Of a DNA stretch of 64,000 nt, positions 11,017 to 22,900 are shown one piece after another. Origin of the DNA: Diplosphaera chodatii (taxonomy: Eukaryota; Chlorophyta; Trebouxiophyceae; Prasiolales; Stichococcaceae); the NCBI GenBank assembly GCA_032358165.1, contig JAALGY010000054.1, positions 186,001-250,000 of the forward strand, written 5' to 3'. Each line of letters starts with the position of its first letter. The stretch's first letter is position 1. The notes under the pieces are model-generated. The model was given only the letters and a program-made list of their open reading frames with translations, made no database searches and had not been told where the DNA came from. The position numbers and the translations under genes were made by a program.

Positions 11017-14000
11017 CTTTACCCAAAGAGGAAAAAGGGCCTTACCAGGGGTGCGGCGCAATCTGACAGCCGGCAGCCAGATCAGCTGCTGGGGAAGCTA
11101 CTCTTATGTCAGACCGGACGGATACTAAACCATTACCTTCGGTGGTGCCTGGAGGCGGGCTGAGAGTCTGAGAGGGACAGCAGCTTGCGCTGCCACCCAG
11201 CTGTTAATGGTTGTGGGTTCTCTGTCAGGGAGATGTGGTGCTGTTATAACAACTCACCAGGATGACGGCCCAGAAGGAGGACATGGCCCAGTGGCCGTAG
11301 CGCTGCGGGCGCCCCGGCTTCCGCACGGTATTGTACAGCAGCGGCGGCAGGATCAGCGTGAGAGTGATGCTGCCCAGCGAGCCCACCACCACCGTGATCT
11401 CGTCCAGATGCACCTACGACAGCCGCACTGGGCAAGTCAGCATGGACTCAAGCGACGTTCACACGTTTGGGGTCTGAAACTACTGTGTTTGTCGGCTCAC
11501 CGGCATGATGGACGAGATGAAGCTGACTGTGATGATGTACACCAATGATCCCGCCTGCACAGCATCTTTCCGTTTCACCAAGGGCACACGTGAACCAGGG
11601 AACCGTTCGATCATTTGTGCCAGGGCCAGTCTTCCGCTGGACGCATCAGCAGCAACAGATGTCAGGAGTTTAGGACATGGTAGGGGAACGCACGAAGCGG
11701 GACACCATGTTCTTCGGGGACATCATGTTGTCTGCATCACACGCAGATCTGGTCAGTCGCTCGGCTTTGCTTGGTTCAGTGTGCCATCGGTGCATCGCCG
11801 CAAGTGCATCACGCACCGTCTGTTGGGTCCTGTAGTAGGTAGTCTATCACCTGCGTGCACACAAGCAGGGTATTGTCGTCATGCTGTCGCCATGCTATTG
11901 TCATGCTGCAGCACCGCCGCCGTCGTGCAGACCGCTTTGCCACACATTGCAGCTCTTGGAGCGCTGCCTTGGAGCGTTCTGCATGCCGCTATACGGGGCA
12001 AGCGCACAGTGGAAAGACCCCTCTACAGCCTGCTGGCTCAAACCTGCGCACCTCCAGCGTGAGGCGGGCGTAGACCTGGTAGTTGATCGCCGAGTGCAGC
12101 ACCAGCAGGATGTTGCCGGTCACCACCAGCCAGGAGGTGTCCGGGAACTCCCCGATGGTCACGATCTCCGGCACGCCTGTGCCGAAAGCCCTGCAAGATG
12201 CGCAGGCCAACGCTCTCGGAGCTTGAAATATGCAGAGGCTGACGGTCTCGGAGCTGCCAGTCCTTGAGGTCAAGCCTGCTCTGCACCGCCAACAAGGCAG
12301 CTGCGGTCCTGTGCTGACTGCACGTGTAGGCGCCGCATCACACATGCAGGGGCGTGCAGCAGTCATCCCAGTGGCGCGACGAAGCGCACCAGAAGCCGCT
12401 GATGGCGACCAGCGGGTACATGAAGAACGCGGTGCTGAAGGCCGCGGTGACGCCCTTCTTGCCGTTCTGCACTGCCGGCGGCTTTGTGACCGACTGAATC
12501 TGCAGGCATTAGGATACAAACGCTCGTGTGTCAACGAGCCACTTCGGTGATCAGGCGCACAGGTTGACAGTGTGCATGACAGCAGCGGTAGTGGCACACA
12601 GTTTGTCTCATAAATGCATGTGGCAACAGTGGCTACGTACCTCCGGCAGTAGAGGGTTAGTAAACGAAAATGCCAATATGCCAAAGGCCTCGAAGACCTG
12701 CGCATTGACACACAGAGGCCGCTCGTCACCACAGCTGCAAAAAGGTTTTGCCAGGACACAGCAGCCCCAGTGCGCAGGAGGGCAGGAACCCAGCACACGG
12801 CGTCGTGCGGTCATGGCAGACCGTGCATCGGGTGCGCAGACCTTGAAGACGGCACGGCTGGTGGGCTCGCCCTTCGGGATGCTGTGGTCAATGGTCGACC
12901 GATCCAGCTTGACCTGCAACACACGTGTATGGCATGCGTGTGTCAAAAGGGCAAGCTGCATGATGCTCCTGATTAATTCGCAGTCAGGAGATCTCATCGG
13001 TTTCCTCATGTGCAATTGTCGAAAGCCCACCATCGTATAGGCAGCCGGCGGTCACAACCCCCACAAATGCCACCGCCAGGCCCAGGCCCAGGATGTTGAG
13101 ATGCCTCATGCCACGGATGGTGGGGATCTGCAAGCCAGGGGCCGTGAGTGCAATGCAGTTGTTCGTGTGGTTGCAGTATGTGCCTGCTGACCGTGCTGCT
13201 GCGTGATCCAGCACAGCAGCGCCAAGCAGCCATGTACAGAGCATTGGGAGTGGGTGAAAAGACGCGTGCTCAAAGATGCCAACCTGGCACAGGAAGAGCT
13301 GGATGCCGGCAAACATGATGATCGCCTCAAACACCGAGAGGTGCTGACTGTCGTTGTGAAACGTCTCGTACAGGTCCTGCGTGCCACAGAGGCAGGTACT
13401 GGTGAGCATCATAAACCTAAACTCCATGGCGAGAGACGCAGACGAGCTCTCTGCCTGTCTGCCTGGCATGCAGGGCTCGACAAACACTGCCAGGCACGTG
13501 TGCAAAAGATGATGCAGGTCGCTCACCTTGATGACCAGGCTGCACTCGACCTGCGCCGCCACGTTGTTGCTGATGCTGGCCAGCTGCTGCAGCACGAAGA
13601 TGGCGTAGAAGCCCTTGGGCCCTGCACACATGCCCTCAGCCGTCAGCAGACTGCCCGGTCTGTTGCCACACGCTGCCGAATGGGAGCAGCAATCGAGGCT
13701 GGGGGAGTCAAATTGCGCGGTGGTGGCACCACTCACCCCAGATGCTGCGTGCCAGGTCCCGGTATCTGCAGAAGCGCATGGTCGGCCGCCACTGGTGCAG
13801 CTCCGCCTGCAGCCGAGTACATACATTCATAGCATCAGGCAATGTCACGGAAGCGAAATTCCATAGGCGACGACGGAGTGACAGGCACTGCCGTACAGCA
13901 GGCGCCCTGCAGCAGGCGCTTCGGGTTGCTGAACCTGAGGCGCGCTCATTCTATAGCATGGGAGAAGGCAATTGGAAGCGTAAGCAAGTGTCTCTCGCTG

Positions 14001-15164
14001 GCACAAACAGAGTTGAGCTCGCATGTGGGGCTCCTGCCGCACCATCAGCAGCGCGGTGTAGTAGGCGCAAACGCCGAACAGCACCATCATGACCAGCCCG
14101 CCCGCCCACGTCAGCCGCGCAACTGCGTGATGTGAAGCCCAGATGACCACGCATATGCAGTTGCCACAGTGTGTGCAGCGTCTGGTAGAGTATCATGGCG
14201 ACACGCAGTGCAGCTGCTGGGGTCTGACACCACAGAGTGACCTGAGCAACATCGAATGGTGACCAAACTGGTGACAGAGTCAACCAGGTGACAGGTGCTC
14301 CCTGGACGACGCAGACCGACCTGCGTAGGGCAGGGGCGCCATGGCGCCCGGCGACGACATGACGACGCTGATGGCGAAGAAGATGTCCCACCAGGTCCCT
14401 GCAGGTGCCGATGGTGACTCGATCGGCAGACTGACCACAGAGCAAAAAGCAAGGATGAGGGCTGGAGTTTGAGTCAGGCGCAAGGCAAGGGCTTTGTGGA
14501 GAGGAGCACAGGGACAGTAGTGGGGCATGCGTTAGGTCATCGTATCAGGACAGGGAGAGCCGCACCGCTGCCGATGTCCTGGTAGAACGACATCCGCCGG
14601 ACTTTCAGCCAGCTCAGCGGCTTGAGCCAGGGCTGGGGCACGCCGCCAGATTCTTCGTCCAGCGGCACCCCGCCCGCGTCTCCATCCGACGACGACCGGC
14701 TGCCTTCCACCTCAAAGGACACCCGGGCCTTGCCGCCGCCCTTTGGTGCTGCCGATGCGGACTTGAGGGCGCTGCCCTTGGCTGTTGCCGGCGCAGCAGA
14801 CGGTTTGGCGCCGCCGCCGCCGCTATGCGCATCTCCGCTGCGCCGCGATGGCGCACGGCCGCTGGGCTGCCTCTGCTGCTGCTGTCTCTGCTGCTCTGCA
14901 GGTATGCTGTTGATGTCCAGGGGCGCCTCCTCTGGGATCGCCTGAATCTGGGGCGCGCCATCTGCATGTGCCACACATACATTAGTCCGTTGCATATCAG
15001 GGACGCCGCACTGTCTTGTCATGACCAGCGTTTGAAGCCCCACAATGCATGACAACAAAACACCAAGGCACCACATTAACCTGGATGGTTCACATACAGG
15101 TGCACTCACCGACTCTTGCTGTGCGGGCGCCGGCGCTGGCTGCAGCCGGCGGAGCGCCAGGCAT
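10885..15164 (-). CDS. AAAP-family amino-acid/auxin permease (isoform ending in last exon 1)
   Basis: This is a multi-pass membrane transporter that probably imports amino acids by proton symport. The start ATG (15162-15164, MPGAPPAA) opens a 55-nt exon spliced to 14566-14961, which encodes a long disordered, basic cytosolic N-terminus. Membrane exons follow: 14321-14398 (TWWDIFFAISVVM), 14043-14122 (GGLVMMVLFGVCAYYTALLM), 13737-13806, 13527-13621 (FYAIFVLQQLASISNNVAAQ), 13284-13376, 13031-13127 (LNILGLGLAVAFVGVV), 12842-12913, about 12640-12700 (FEAFGILAFSF), about 12380-12495, about 12055-12190 (GNILLVLHSAINYQVYA), about 11710-11740, about 11507-11560 (SLVYIITVSFISSIMP) and 11258-11413 (GSLGSITLTLILPPLLYN). 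The last donor (11258, phase 0) faces several alternative last exons. The junction 13031/12913 is out of phase by one base as I read it; a microexon or unusual site is likely there. The family call is firm, the substrate is not. Confidence 0.85.
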
Positions 15165-16055
15165 GTCAGCCTCGAGAGGCCTCAACCCAGGCGCAGGCCT
15201 AGCTGCGCTGAACGGGGGCAGTTGTCCGGCCTCAGCTGCTCACCTTTGCCACACCAGGACACCCAACTACTTCCCCCATGCCTCCGTCCGGTGCACGACA
15301 GGCAGGGTCACAGACGGTAGGGTAGGGAGCAAAGATGCAGCTGCGTGTGCAAGCAGCGCCGCGCACGTCGCAGGTGCTGAACGGGCAACAAAAGGACCCA
15401 GAAGGCACTCCCCCGGAATTGCTGACGATGCTGACGCAATTCGACACTGCACAGGCACCAAAGCGAACGACAGCTGGTGCGCTGATTCAATAGAACCTGT
15501 TGCGCATGCAGGAAGTGGCGAAGGACTGCAGCCCTGCAACTGCACCGCAACAGGCACACCGATTACACCTGCTGATTTCACGGAGAAATCCGAAGCGATA
15601 CAGACGATGCCTGCAATGCCAGCGGTGTATCAAAGGAAGGCGTAGCTTGTTGTTGTGGCGCCATGTGACGGTCTACGCCAGAGTTGTATCGCCGGCTTGT
15701 GCACCAAAGTACGATGTGGCGTCACCAAGATGCAGGGGTGTTGACCTGGCGAGGGGCTGTTTTTCAAATGGTGCAGAAACAGAGAAGCAAACGCTGCATA
15801 TACCATGCAACACGAGAGCATCGCCTGTGCACATCCATGGTGGGTGGCTATGCTGTGTCACTGTGATGTGCGAGCAGATGAAGTCTGTGCGAGTCGAGTG
15901 CGCTGTCGGGTCAAGTGGGATAGCAGGGGACACGCTGCCGTGCAAATGTGACAATTCAAGAACTGCAAGTATCGGCGCGAATCTGTATGCCGCCGTGCTG
16001 CACTGCAAACGCTCAAAATCAGGACACCATGCCAACTAACAAAAGCCCAGTGGGG
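15165..16055. other. Upstream region of the permease
   Basis: The region lies between the permease start and the tRNA 3' end and probably holds the permease promoter and 5' UTR. I see no convincing exon, repeat or known element. Confidence 0.5.
16041..16044 (-). terminator. RNA polymerase III terminator of the tRNA
   Basis: A run of four T residues on the minus strand begins 12 nt past the tRNA 3' end, the usual Pol III stop signal. Confidence 0.7.
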
Positions 16056-16189
16056 TACTCCAGGCGGGGCTCGAACCCGCGACCTTCGGCTTGCTCTTAA
16101 TGGTGGACCAGTAGCCAGGGATGCACCCACGACATGCCCGATCGATTCGACCATAAGACCGAGGCTCTAACCAACTGAGCTACTAGAGT
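16056..16189 (-). tRNA. Intron-containing tRNA, best read as tRNA-Ile(UAU)
   Basis: A complete cloverleaf folds on the minus strand: a 7-bp acceptor stem (ACTCTAG with CTGGAGT, one T-G wobble, discriminator A), a D arm with GCTC/GAGC, anticodon stem TCGGT/GCCGA, variable loop AGGTC, and T arm GCGGG/CCCGC with loop TTCGAGC. The A and B boxes are intact. Exons are 16153-16189 and 16056-16092; the intron is 60 nt (16093-16152). Placed there, the loop reads C-T-TAT-A-A, giving anticodon UAU with the A37 expected for Ile. CTTATGG at the exon-intron border can pair with CCATTAAG in the intron, as in eukaryotic pre-tRNAs. The usual cut one base later would leave G37, so the exact boundary needs testing. 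Confidence 0.88.
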
Positions 16190-16981
16190 GCGCAACTGGT
16201 GAACTGGCCGCAGCGAAAAGCTGCCATGCCTGAATTTTCTACTGTTTATGTAGCCCAAAGACCATTTGTCTGACTTTCCGACGGACGCGATTTGGATGCA
16301 AAGCTATTCATGCTTTTGAGCGGTTGTTCTGCACAGGAATGTCTCGCAGACGATGTCTTTTGCACCACAATCTGGGCTCAGGCGCATTTGGCGCCGTGGA
16401 AAGTGAAGTATCAGGGATGTAACCATTTGCATCATCGGCGGTGGGTCGTTGCCCGCCGTTTCTGAGCCGGCAAGGTGGGTGGTGGCGTTATGCCAAGACG
16501 GACTGCAGATGACTGCGGTTGTGCATGTCACTGCGTGGTCTCATGATGGTGAGATACTGTATTTCAAGTGGCATCTCCATCCGCGACAAAGTCATAGGAC
16601 TGAGGCCAATAAACGCAAGCAACTGAGGTGGCGTGCGATACCTGGAACCTACAGCCCAAATAAAAACCCCAAATCTCTATCTGTGCTCCTCACCGCACCA
16701 CAACTAGAGCCGGCGCATTGCCAACAGGTGCCGGCTGATAGTCAAGTTGCATCAAACAAAGTTTCTGGACGATCAGCTTCTCATTTCGACCACTGAATAC
16801 TGCGAATGTTTTGTGTCACCAACTTCTCCTGCCACTGGTACCGTCGTCAGGTTGATTCTGTGTGCTGCCCCCGTGACTACAGCTGCGGCAGCTGCTTGCC
16901 GGCGCCGATGATGCTCACGCACCGCATCAGCTGCCGCGCCGTCCGACACACTGCATGCGGAGCCGCGGCGCCTCCAGGCTG
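16190..16981. other. Intergenic region between tRNA and flippase 3' end
   Basis: The region is the presumed 3' UTR and downstream region of the flippase plus the 5' flank of the tRNA. It is relatively AT-rich with no coding pattern. Confidence 0.5.
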
Positions 16982-19900
16982 TCACACAACAGTAACAGAC
17001 TCAATGGCATGGCCCTGCTGCTGCTGCCGCCCTGCCCAGGTGCCGTGGTTTCCATTGGCTGCGTGCGGCGGCGGGCCGCTCATGCCATCGAAGCCGGCCC
17101 AGGCCTGCCCGCCGCTGGGAGGCTGGATCGGCGCGCCTGCACAGGAGGCCCATGCTCCCAGTCAATTTTGAGAGGACCATCTGTTTCAATCACAGCTGTA
17201 ACCACAGCTACTCCGACACTATCCTAGAGCAGAGCTGGGCGTGGTGAGCAAAGGACGGTGCAGAAACCCCGACAGCATGCGGAGTGATGGTGTGACAGGA
17301 GCCTGCACCAATGCTGCCGGCTTTCTGGGCCCGCGGTGCGCTCACCGTTGGAGTACGCCACGTCGTCCAGCACGCCCAGCTGCTTGAGGCGCAGCGCCTC
17401 GTTGGCCTCCAGGCCCGCGAGCGGGCTGCGGAACTGCAGGGTGTAAGGACAGGGCAGAGCCTCAGCGGTAACGATTCGACGTCAGCACCGAGACCAAAAG
17501 TCAATCCAAGCAGCTTGGAGACGATACACCAGTGCTGAAGCATGGCGGCTTGGCAGGTGAAGGCGGGGTGCTGCCTGCACGAACGAAAGTGTGTACAGTG
17601 CTGATGCTGCAGGCGGCTTGGACCAGCATGACACGAGGTTCCGCGCCTGCTTCTCGCTCTCCGCCAGCAGCATGTCGTCGTGCGGGCGGTTGGACCACAC
17701 GAAGGCGCGGTCCACCAGGCGGTAGCCCATCAGGCTGCACACCGTGGCGATCTGCGGCGCATGGCGCAGCATATGGTTAGAGCGCGACTGTGACTGGTCA
17801 TCATGGGCTGCTCATAAGTTGCAGACCATGCTTAGGCGGCTCTCAAGTACAGGCAGCTGCCTCTGATGATGCTGCCAGCATTGGGTTTTGCTGACAGCGG
17901 TATCTGGCAGCAGGCAGTTGGCGGCACAAGCAGCGCTTTTGCAAGGACATGACACATCATGCTATTTCGCAAGCAAGCACGGAGAGCGAGCACGGTGGTT
18001 GTGCAGGGAGGTAAGAGTCTTGCTATCCAGCTGCGGTGCTGACCTGCAGGAACCAGAAGGTGGGGTCGATGATGACGTAGTACATACAGCCGTACTGCGC
18101 GGGGTCGTACCACTCCGCCGCCTGGATCATGACAGCACAGCACTCAGCATCGCCTCAGTACATGCTGCACACACCCAGCAGCGGCAGCAAGTGTGAAGGC
18201 TGACCGCCTGACAAAGTGCAGTACAGGACTGTGCGTCGCTGACACGCAGCATTACAGTCACATGGATGGTGGGGCTGATGAGAGAACAGTGTTAGGATGA
18301 TGAAGGATCACACGACACATGCATCTTCCACGAGTGCGGTGCATGTTCTTTCAATGTCTTGACACCTGTACACCCTACAGATGGACCAGAGGGAGGAGGA
18401 AGTGCGAAATGCGCACCGTGTCGATCCACATGTAGACCAGCAGGAAGAGGTACGCCACCACGTACGACAGGATCACGAACACCACGAAGATCCGGGTCCA
18501 GTACCGCGCCGTCAGAAGCACCTGCCAAGCAGCAGATCCAGTCTTGCGCTTGATAGTGTCGCAGTGAACGACCTCTGGGCATGCTGAGAGAGTCAATGTA
18601 GTGCGCATTGTTGTCAGGTCGAGCCGGTCAGCAGCGCACTTCAGCATTGACGACCAGCACGATGCACATGAAGACGGTCTTGCCGACGCTGTACAGGTCT
18701 GCCACACTGTTGCGGCCGCCCACCTGCCAAATCAGCAGACGCGCAGCTCAGGGTGGGCATGCACACTTGAAATACGGTGCATCAGTCGCTGATCTCTTGT
18801 CAACACAGATCAGTAACATAACATCTGAAAATAGAGGAGGCACATAAGTGTGAGGATGGGCGTGAATGGGGCGAATAATATCATAGAGTGTAGTTGTAAG
18901 CTCCTTTCTTCATGTAGCAGCGCATGTCTGTACTTACCGCTGTCCCGTAGTAGCAGAACCAGAACACGAACGCGCCACCAAGCGTGGCGGTGCCCACGCT
19001 GTACCGCCAGAAGGTGGACGTGGCCATGCTGTGCCCCCGGTTGTACATCTGCAGGCCACACAGGCAGCTGCACTCAGCATTTGCTGTGGGATGGAAGCCC
19101 ATGCGAGGCGCTCAGCTTCGCATGCAGCACTGTCCAGCAGACTATGCCAAGTATCGTTACTTATGCGGCATGTACCAATCAGGGCATATGCCCTATCGGG
19201 GGTGCATTGGTTTCAAGCAATAGGCATGAGCACCATCATGTCATGGTGCGGCGATGCTGACCTGGGGGTACCGCATGAGCGTCGTGAAGTAGTGCACCGG
19301 CCGATCCAAGACGGCGAACAGCAGGATGGGTATGGACCTGCAAGGATCAGTCCCACGGTCCTGGCCATTGCTGCGGAGCATGCACTGGCAACACGCTGCG
19401 GGGAGACAGGCAGGATGCAGGGAGCGGGGATGCTCACGTGAAGATGACGTTGTACACTGCCGCCGCCACGCCATCCACCAGCGTTTGACCTGCAGCCAAG
19501 GGGCATGACCACAGTCGGCGGTGAAGTCGTGATCGTGCAGAGCTCTGTGCCCACACACTCTCACTCCACACAGACGAAGCGGAAGGGGTGAACTGAAGCT
19601 CAGTACGTCGGGCAACAAAGCAGAAAGGATTGCCAAACCTGAAAAGCCGCAGTAGAACTGCAGAGGAAGAACGAAGTGGTGTGAGAACGTGTTCCCCATA
19701 CTAAGCGAAAGCGCAACACGCTGTGTGAAAGGTGCAGGCACGAGGTGGATAGCAAATGCTCCTTGCTGCATGCCTCACCTGGAACAGGAACAGCATGGCG
19801 CAGAACAGGATGTTCTTGAAGAAGGAGTACTTGATGAGCCGGGCGAGCCGGTAGTTGGACAGCGTGCCGTGCACCAGCAGTAGCCGCACCAGGAACCTGC

Positions 19901-22900
19901 AACCAGGGATTGCGCACGCTATCAGCTCCTGGCAGTACCACTAATGGCTGCATGGCGGGGGCCATAGCTCGGAGAGCACGATGTTGAAGCATGACCAAGC
20001 CCGCAGCGGGACCCTAAACCCCAGGCGCTGCTTGTACCTGAACTGGCCGATGGCGTAGTCGGAGTTGTTGACGGCCTGGCGCCCCTCCTTGCCCATGATG
20101 CCCACCCCGATGTCGGCGCTCTGGATCATCGCCACATCGTTGGCGCCGTCCCCGATCGCCAGCATCTTGCCCTGTACCCATTCAGATAACAGTAAGGTAC
20201 CGGATTTGGATCTCGGAAGATGACCAGGCGGCTTTGGTGGTGAACTCGAGGGGATGCAAGGGACTTGAGTATATCAACACGCCGTCTGCCAACCAACGAG
20301 ATGGACCACAGGTGGACCACGGCACCTGCAGCTTGAAGCGCTTGCGGCGCCACCAGGCGGCGGGCCCCTTGCCCACCCCGCCGGCCTGCTTCAGCTCCCA
20401 GTGGGTCATCATGGTGACGACCGCGGCCTTCTGGGAGGGCGAGGCGCGGCAGATGACGACGGAGGCGCAGTGGGAGCCCACCTCCGCGAGCAGTGGCTCA
20501 ATGTCCCGCTCTGCATGCAGTAGTCCGACTCAAAGGTCGCTCCCATGTGACTGTTAGTGAAGACACCATGTAGCACTACTAAAGACTGCTGCTAGGGCAG
20601 TGTTCGGCGGTTGGAGGTGCGGAGGCCAACAGGAGGGCTGGTAGCATGACAGCAAAGTGGCGCATACACATCATGGAAAGCAGGGGACGCATATGTAGAC
20701 GCACGGCTGTAATGCAGCGTGATGTCGAGCAAGAGGGCACAAGCAGCTGCCAAACAGCGTGCTCTGTATGTCAGGGCATTGCGGAGAGGACCAAGCTAGG
20801 CAAGCAGCACCACAGTGCCTGCCAAGCATTGCCCAAGACGGCGCAAGACCCTTACTCATTTGCTTGCATGCACAGCACAGCGATGGCCAGGAGGAACAGC
20901 ACAGGACACATCATGCTGCAACTCACCCAGGACATTGCTGAGGGTTGGGCCGTCGATGACCAGCTCCGGACGGCCCTTGCCATCGTCCTGGGGACACGAG
21001 CATCACAAGCATGTCAGCAACGAAGGTTGGCGTGGATCATGATCACCGGTAGCGAGTTCACACCATCGGCATGATGCATGGAGGGCTGGCGGGCAGCACA
21101 CAGGACAGAATCACAAGCTTCGAGTTACGCACGCAGTCTGACATGCTTGTCAAGGTGGCAGCAGACTCACATGATAGCCGCTGCGTGACTGCACGATCTG
21201 CAGCAGCTCATGCAACCTATCCCTGGCACCTGCAGACAACGTTCATATCATCCACTTCAGTGCTTGTCGATATGTAAACAGCTGAGTCTTGGCGGTGACA
21301 GAACGACAACGCCAAAAGGTTTGCGAGGTTCAGTGAGGAGGATGCCCGCACCATCATAGCTGTCGGCGTTGCAGATGAGCAGCGAGTCGGGGTGCAGGAT
21401 GAGCTTGCAGGAGATGGCGATGTTGATCGCGGTCTCCTGCTTGTCGCCCGTGATGACCCACACCTGCGCGGGGTGCACAGCAGCATCAAACAGTGTGCGC
21501 AGCCAGCGTCTCTCGGCTTGGGGTAACAGAGCTGTGCAGAACATGCCCATTGCACGATGCCCTGCTGCAGATGCTGCACCGTCCTGCAGCGTGTGTGGCA
21601 TAGCTCATCCCCACCTTGATGCGGGCCTCCAGCAGGCTCTGAATGGCTGCCGGCACGCCGTCCTGCACACACAGCGATGTAGCATGTTTTGAAATGCTAC
21701 ACTGCTCTTCACACCTCTGTGGCTTGGTCCAGTTATGGCTTGGCTCGGTCTCTGAACACCATGCCCAGCAACAAGTTGTACGCCAACACATGCAGGCTGG
21801 CATGGGCAGAAGGCGGCAATATCAGAGGTGTACATCCGGCAACTGATGCCACCTGCAGCTTGTCCTCGATGGCGGTGACGCCCGTCAGCTGCAGGTCCCG
21901 CTCGACCTCCTCCGCGCACTGCGCCACCTGCACGCAGCAAAAGTAGCACATCTGCATTCTGAGATACAACAGGAGGCCGAGCAGAGTAGCCTTGACGATG
22001 GCAGCCGCTCGGGCACTTGGGCACGCCACTGGGGCAGCTGGGACGTGCACATGGGCGGGACGCCACCGTAAGGGAGCTGAGATGTGGCCGCATATAGGGG
22101 CAACTGCGCAGGAGATAACCCAAAACCCTCCCGCACCAGCTCGTCGCGGCGCTCCAGGTCGGCGGCCGCCTGCTGGTACCGCGCGTCCCAGGCAGCCCAC
22201 TCGTCCTCCTCCAGCTGTTTTCCGGCCACCACCAGCGTGCGCAGGCCCTGCGGCGATATGACCATTCAGCTAGTCAGGCGCCCAACCTACCATTCGATGC
22301 TCTGAGCCATGACTATGACAGTATTCAGCAATCTGCACCAAGTCGATGTACATGACGCTCAGGGTGCAGCAGGTCGCTGACAGTACGATAGAAACGAGCA
22401 TGAGCATGCCAGGAGTGGTGAAGCAGTGCGGCTTTGACACACATTGACGGCGAATTCGTGCAGGTTGTGCTCTGTGGCCGCGTACAGGTCCGGCGCCGTG
22501 GTGCCCCGCACCATGGACAGCACCTGCAGGGCGCAGGGTTTATTACACACATTCGCATCCCCTACAAATTACAATAGAATTTAACTAGGTTTTACTTAAC
22601 TTCAGCTTGTAACGGCATGCACCATTTGGTATTAGCACCCTGCGGGTTACTTGGTCACTCGTTTTGAAATGTCAGCTGCTAGGAAGGACTACGGCCCCCA
22701 TGAGGAGAGCCACCGGCAGCAAGACCAAGCGAGATGGAGCCCGCAGGCGCACGTGTTGCTCGAGTCACACATGTCTGGACGCTGCAGCAGCAGGATTGCC
22801 TCAAAGTTAGCACTCCCAGAGGGCCAACGTATTGGCGCTCTGAGGTGCGATCTGGCGGCAAGCCTGCTGTCCGTGCATGTGGCATGCAACAAACAGGCAC

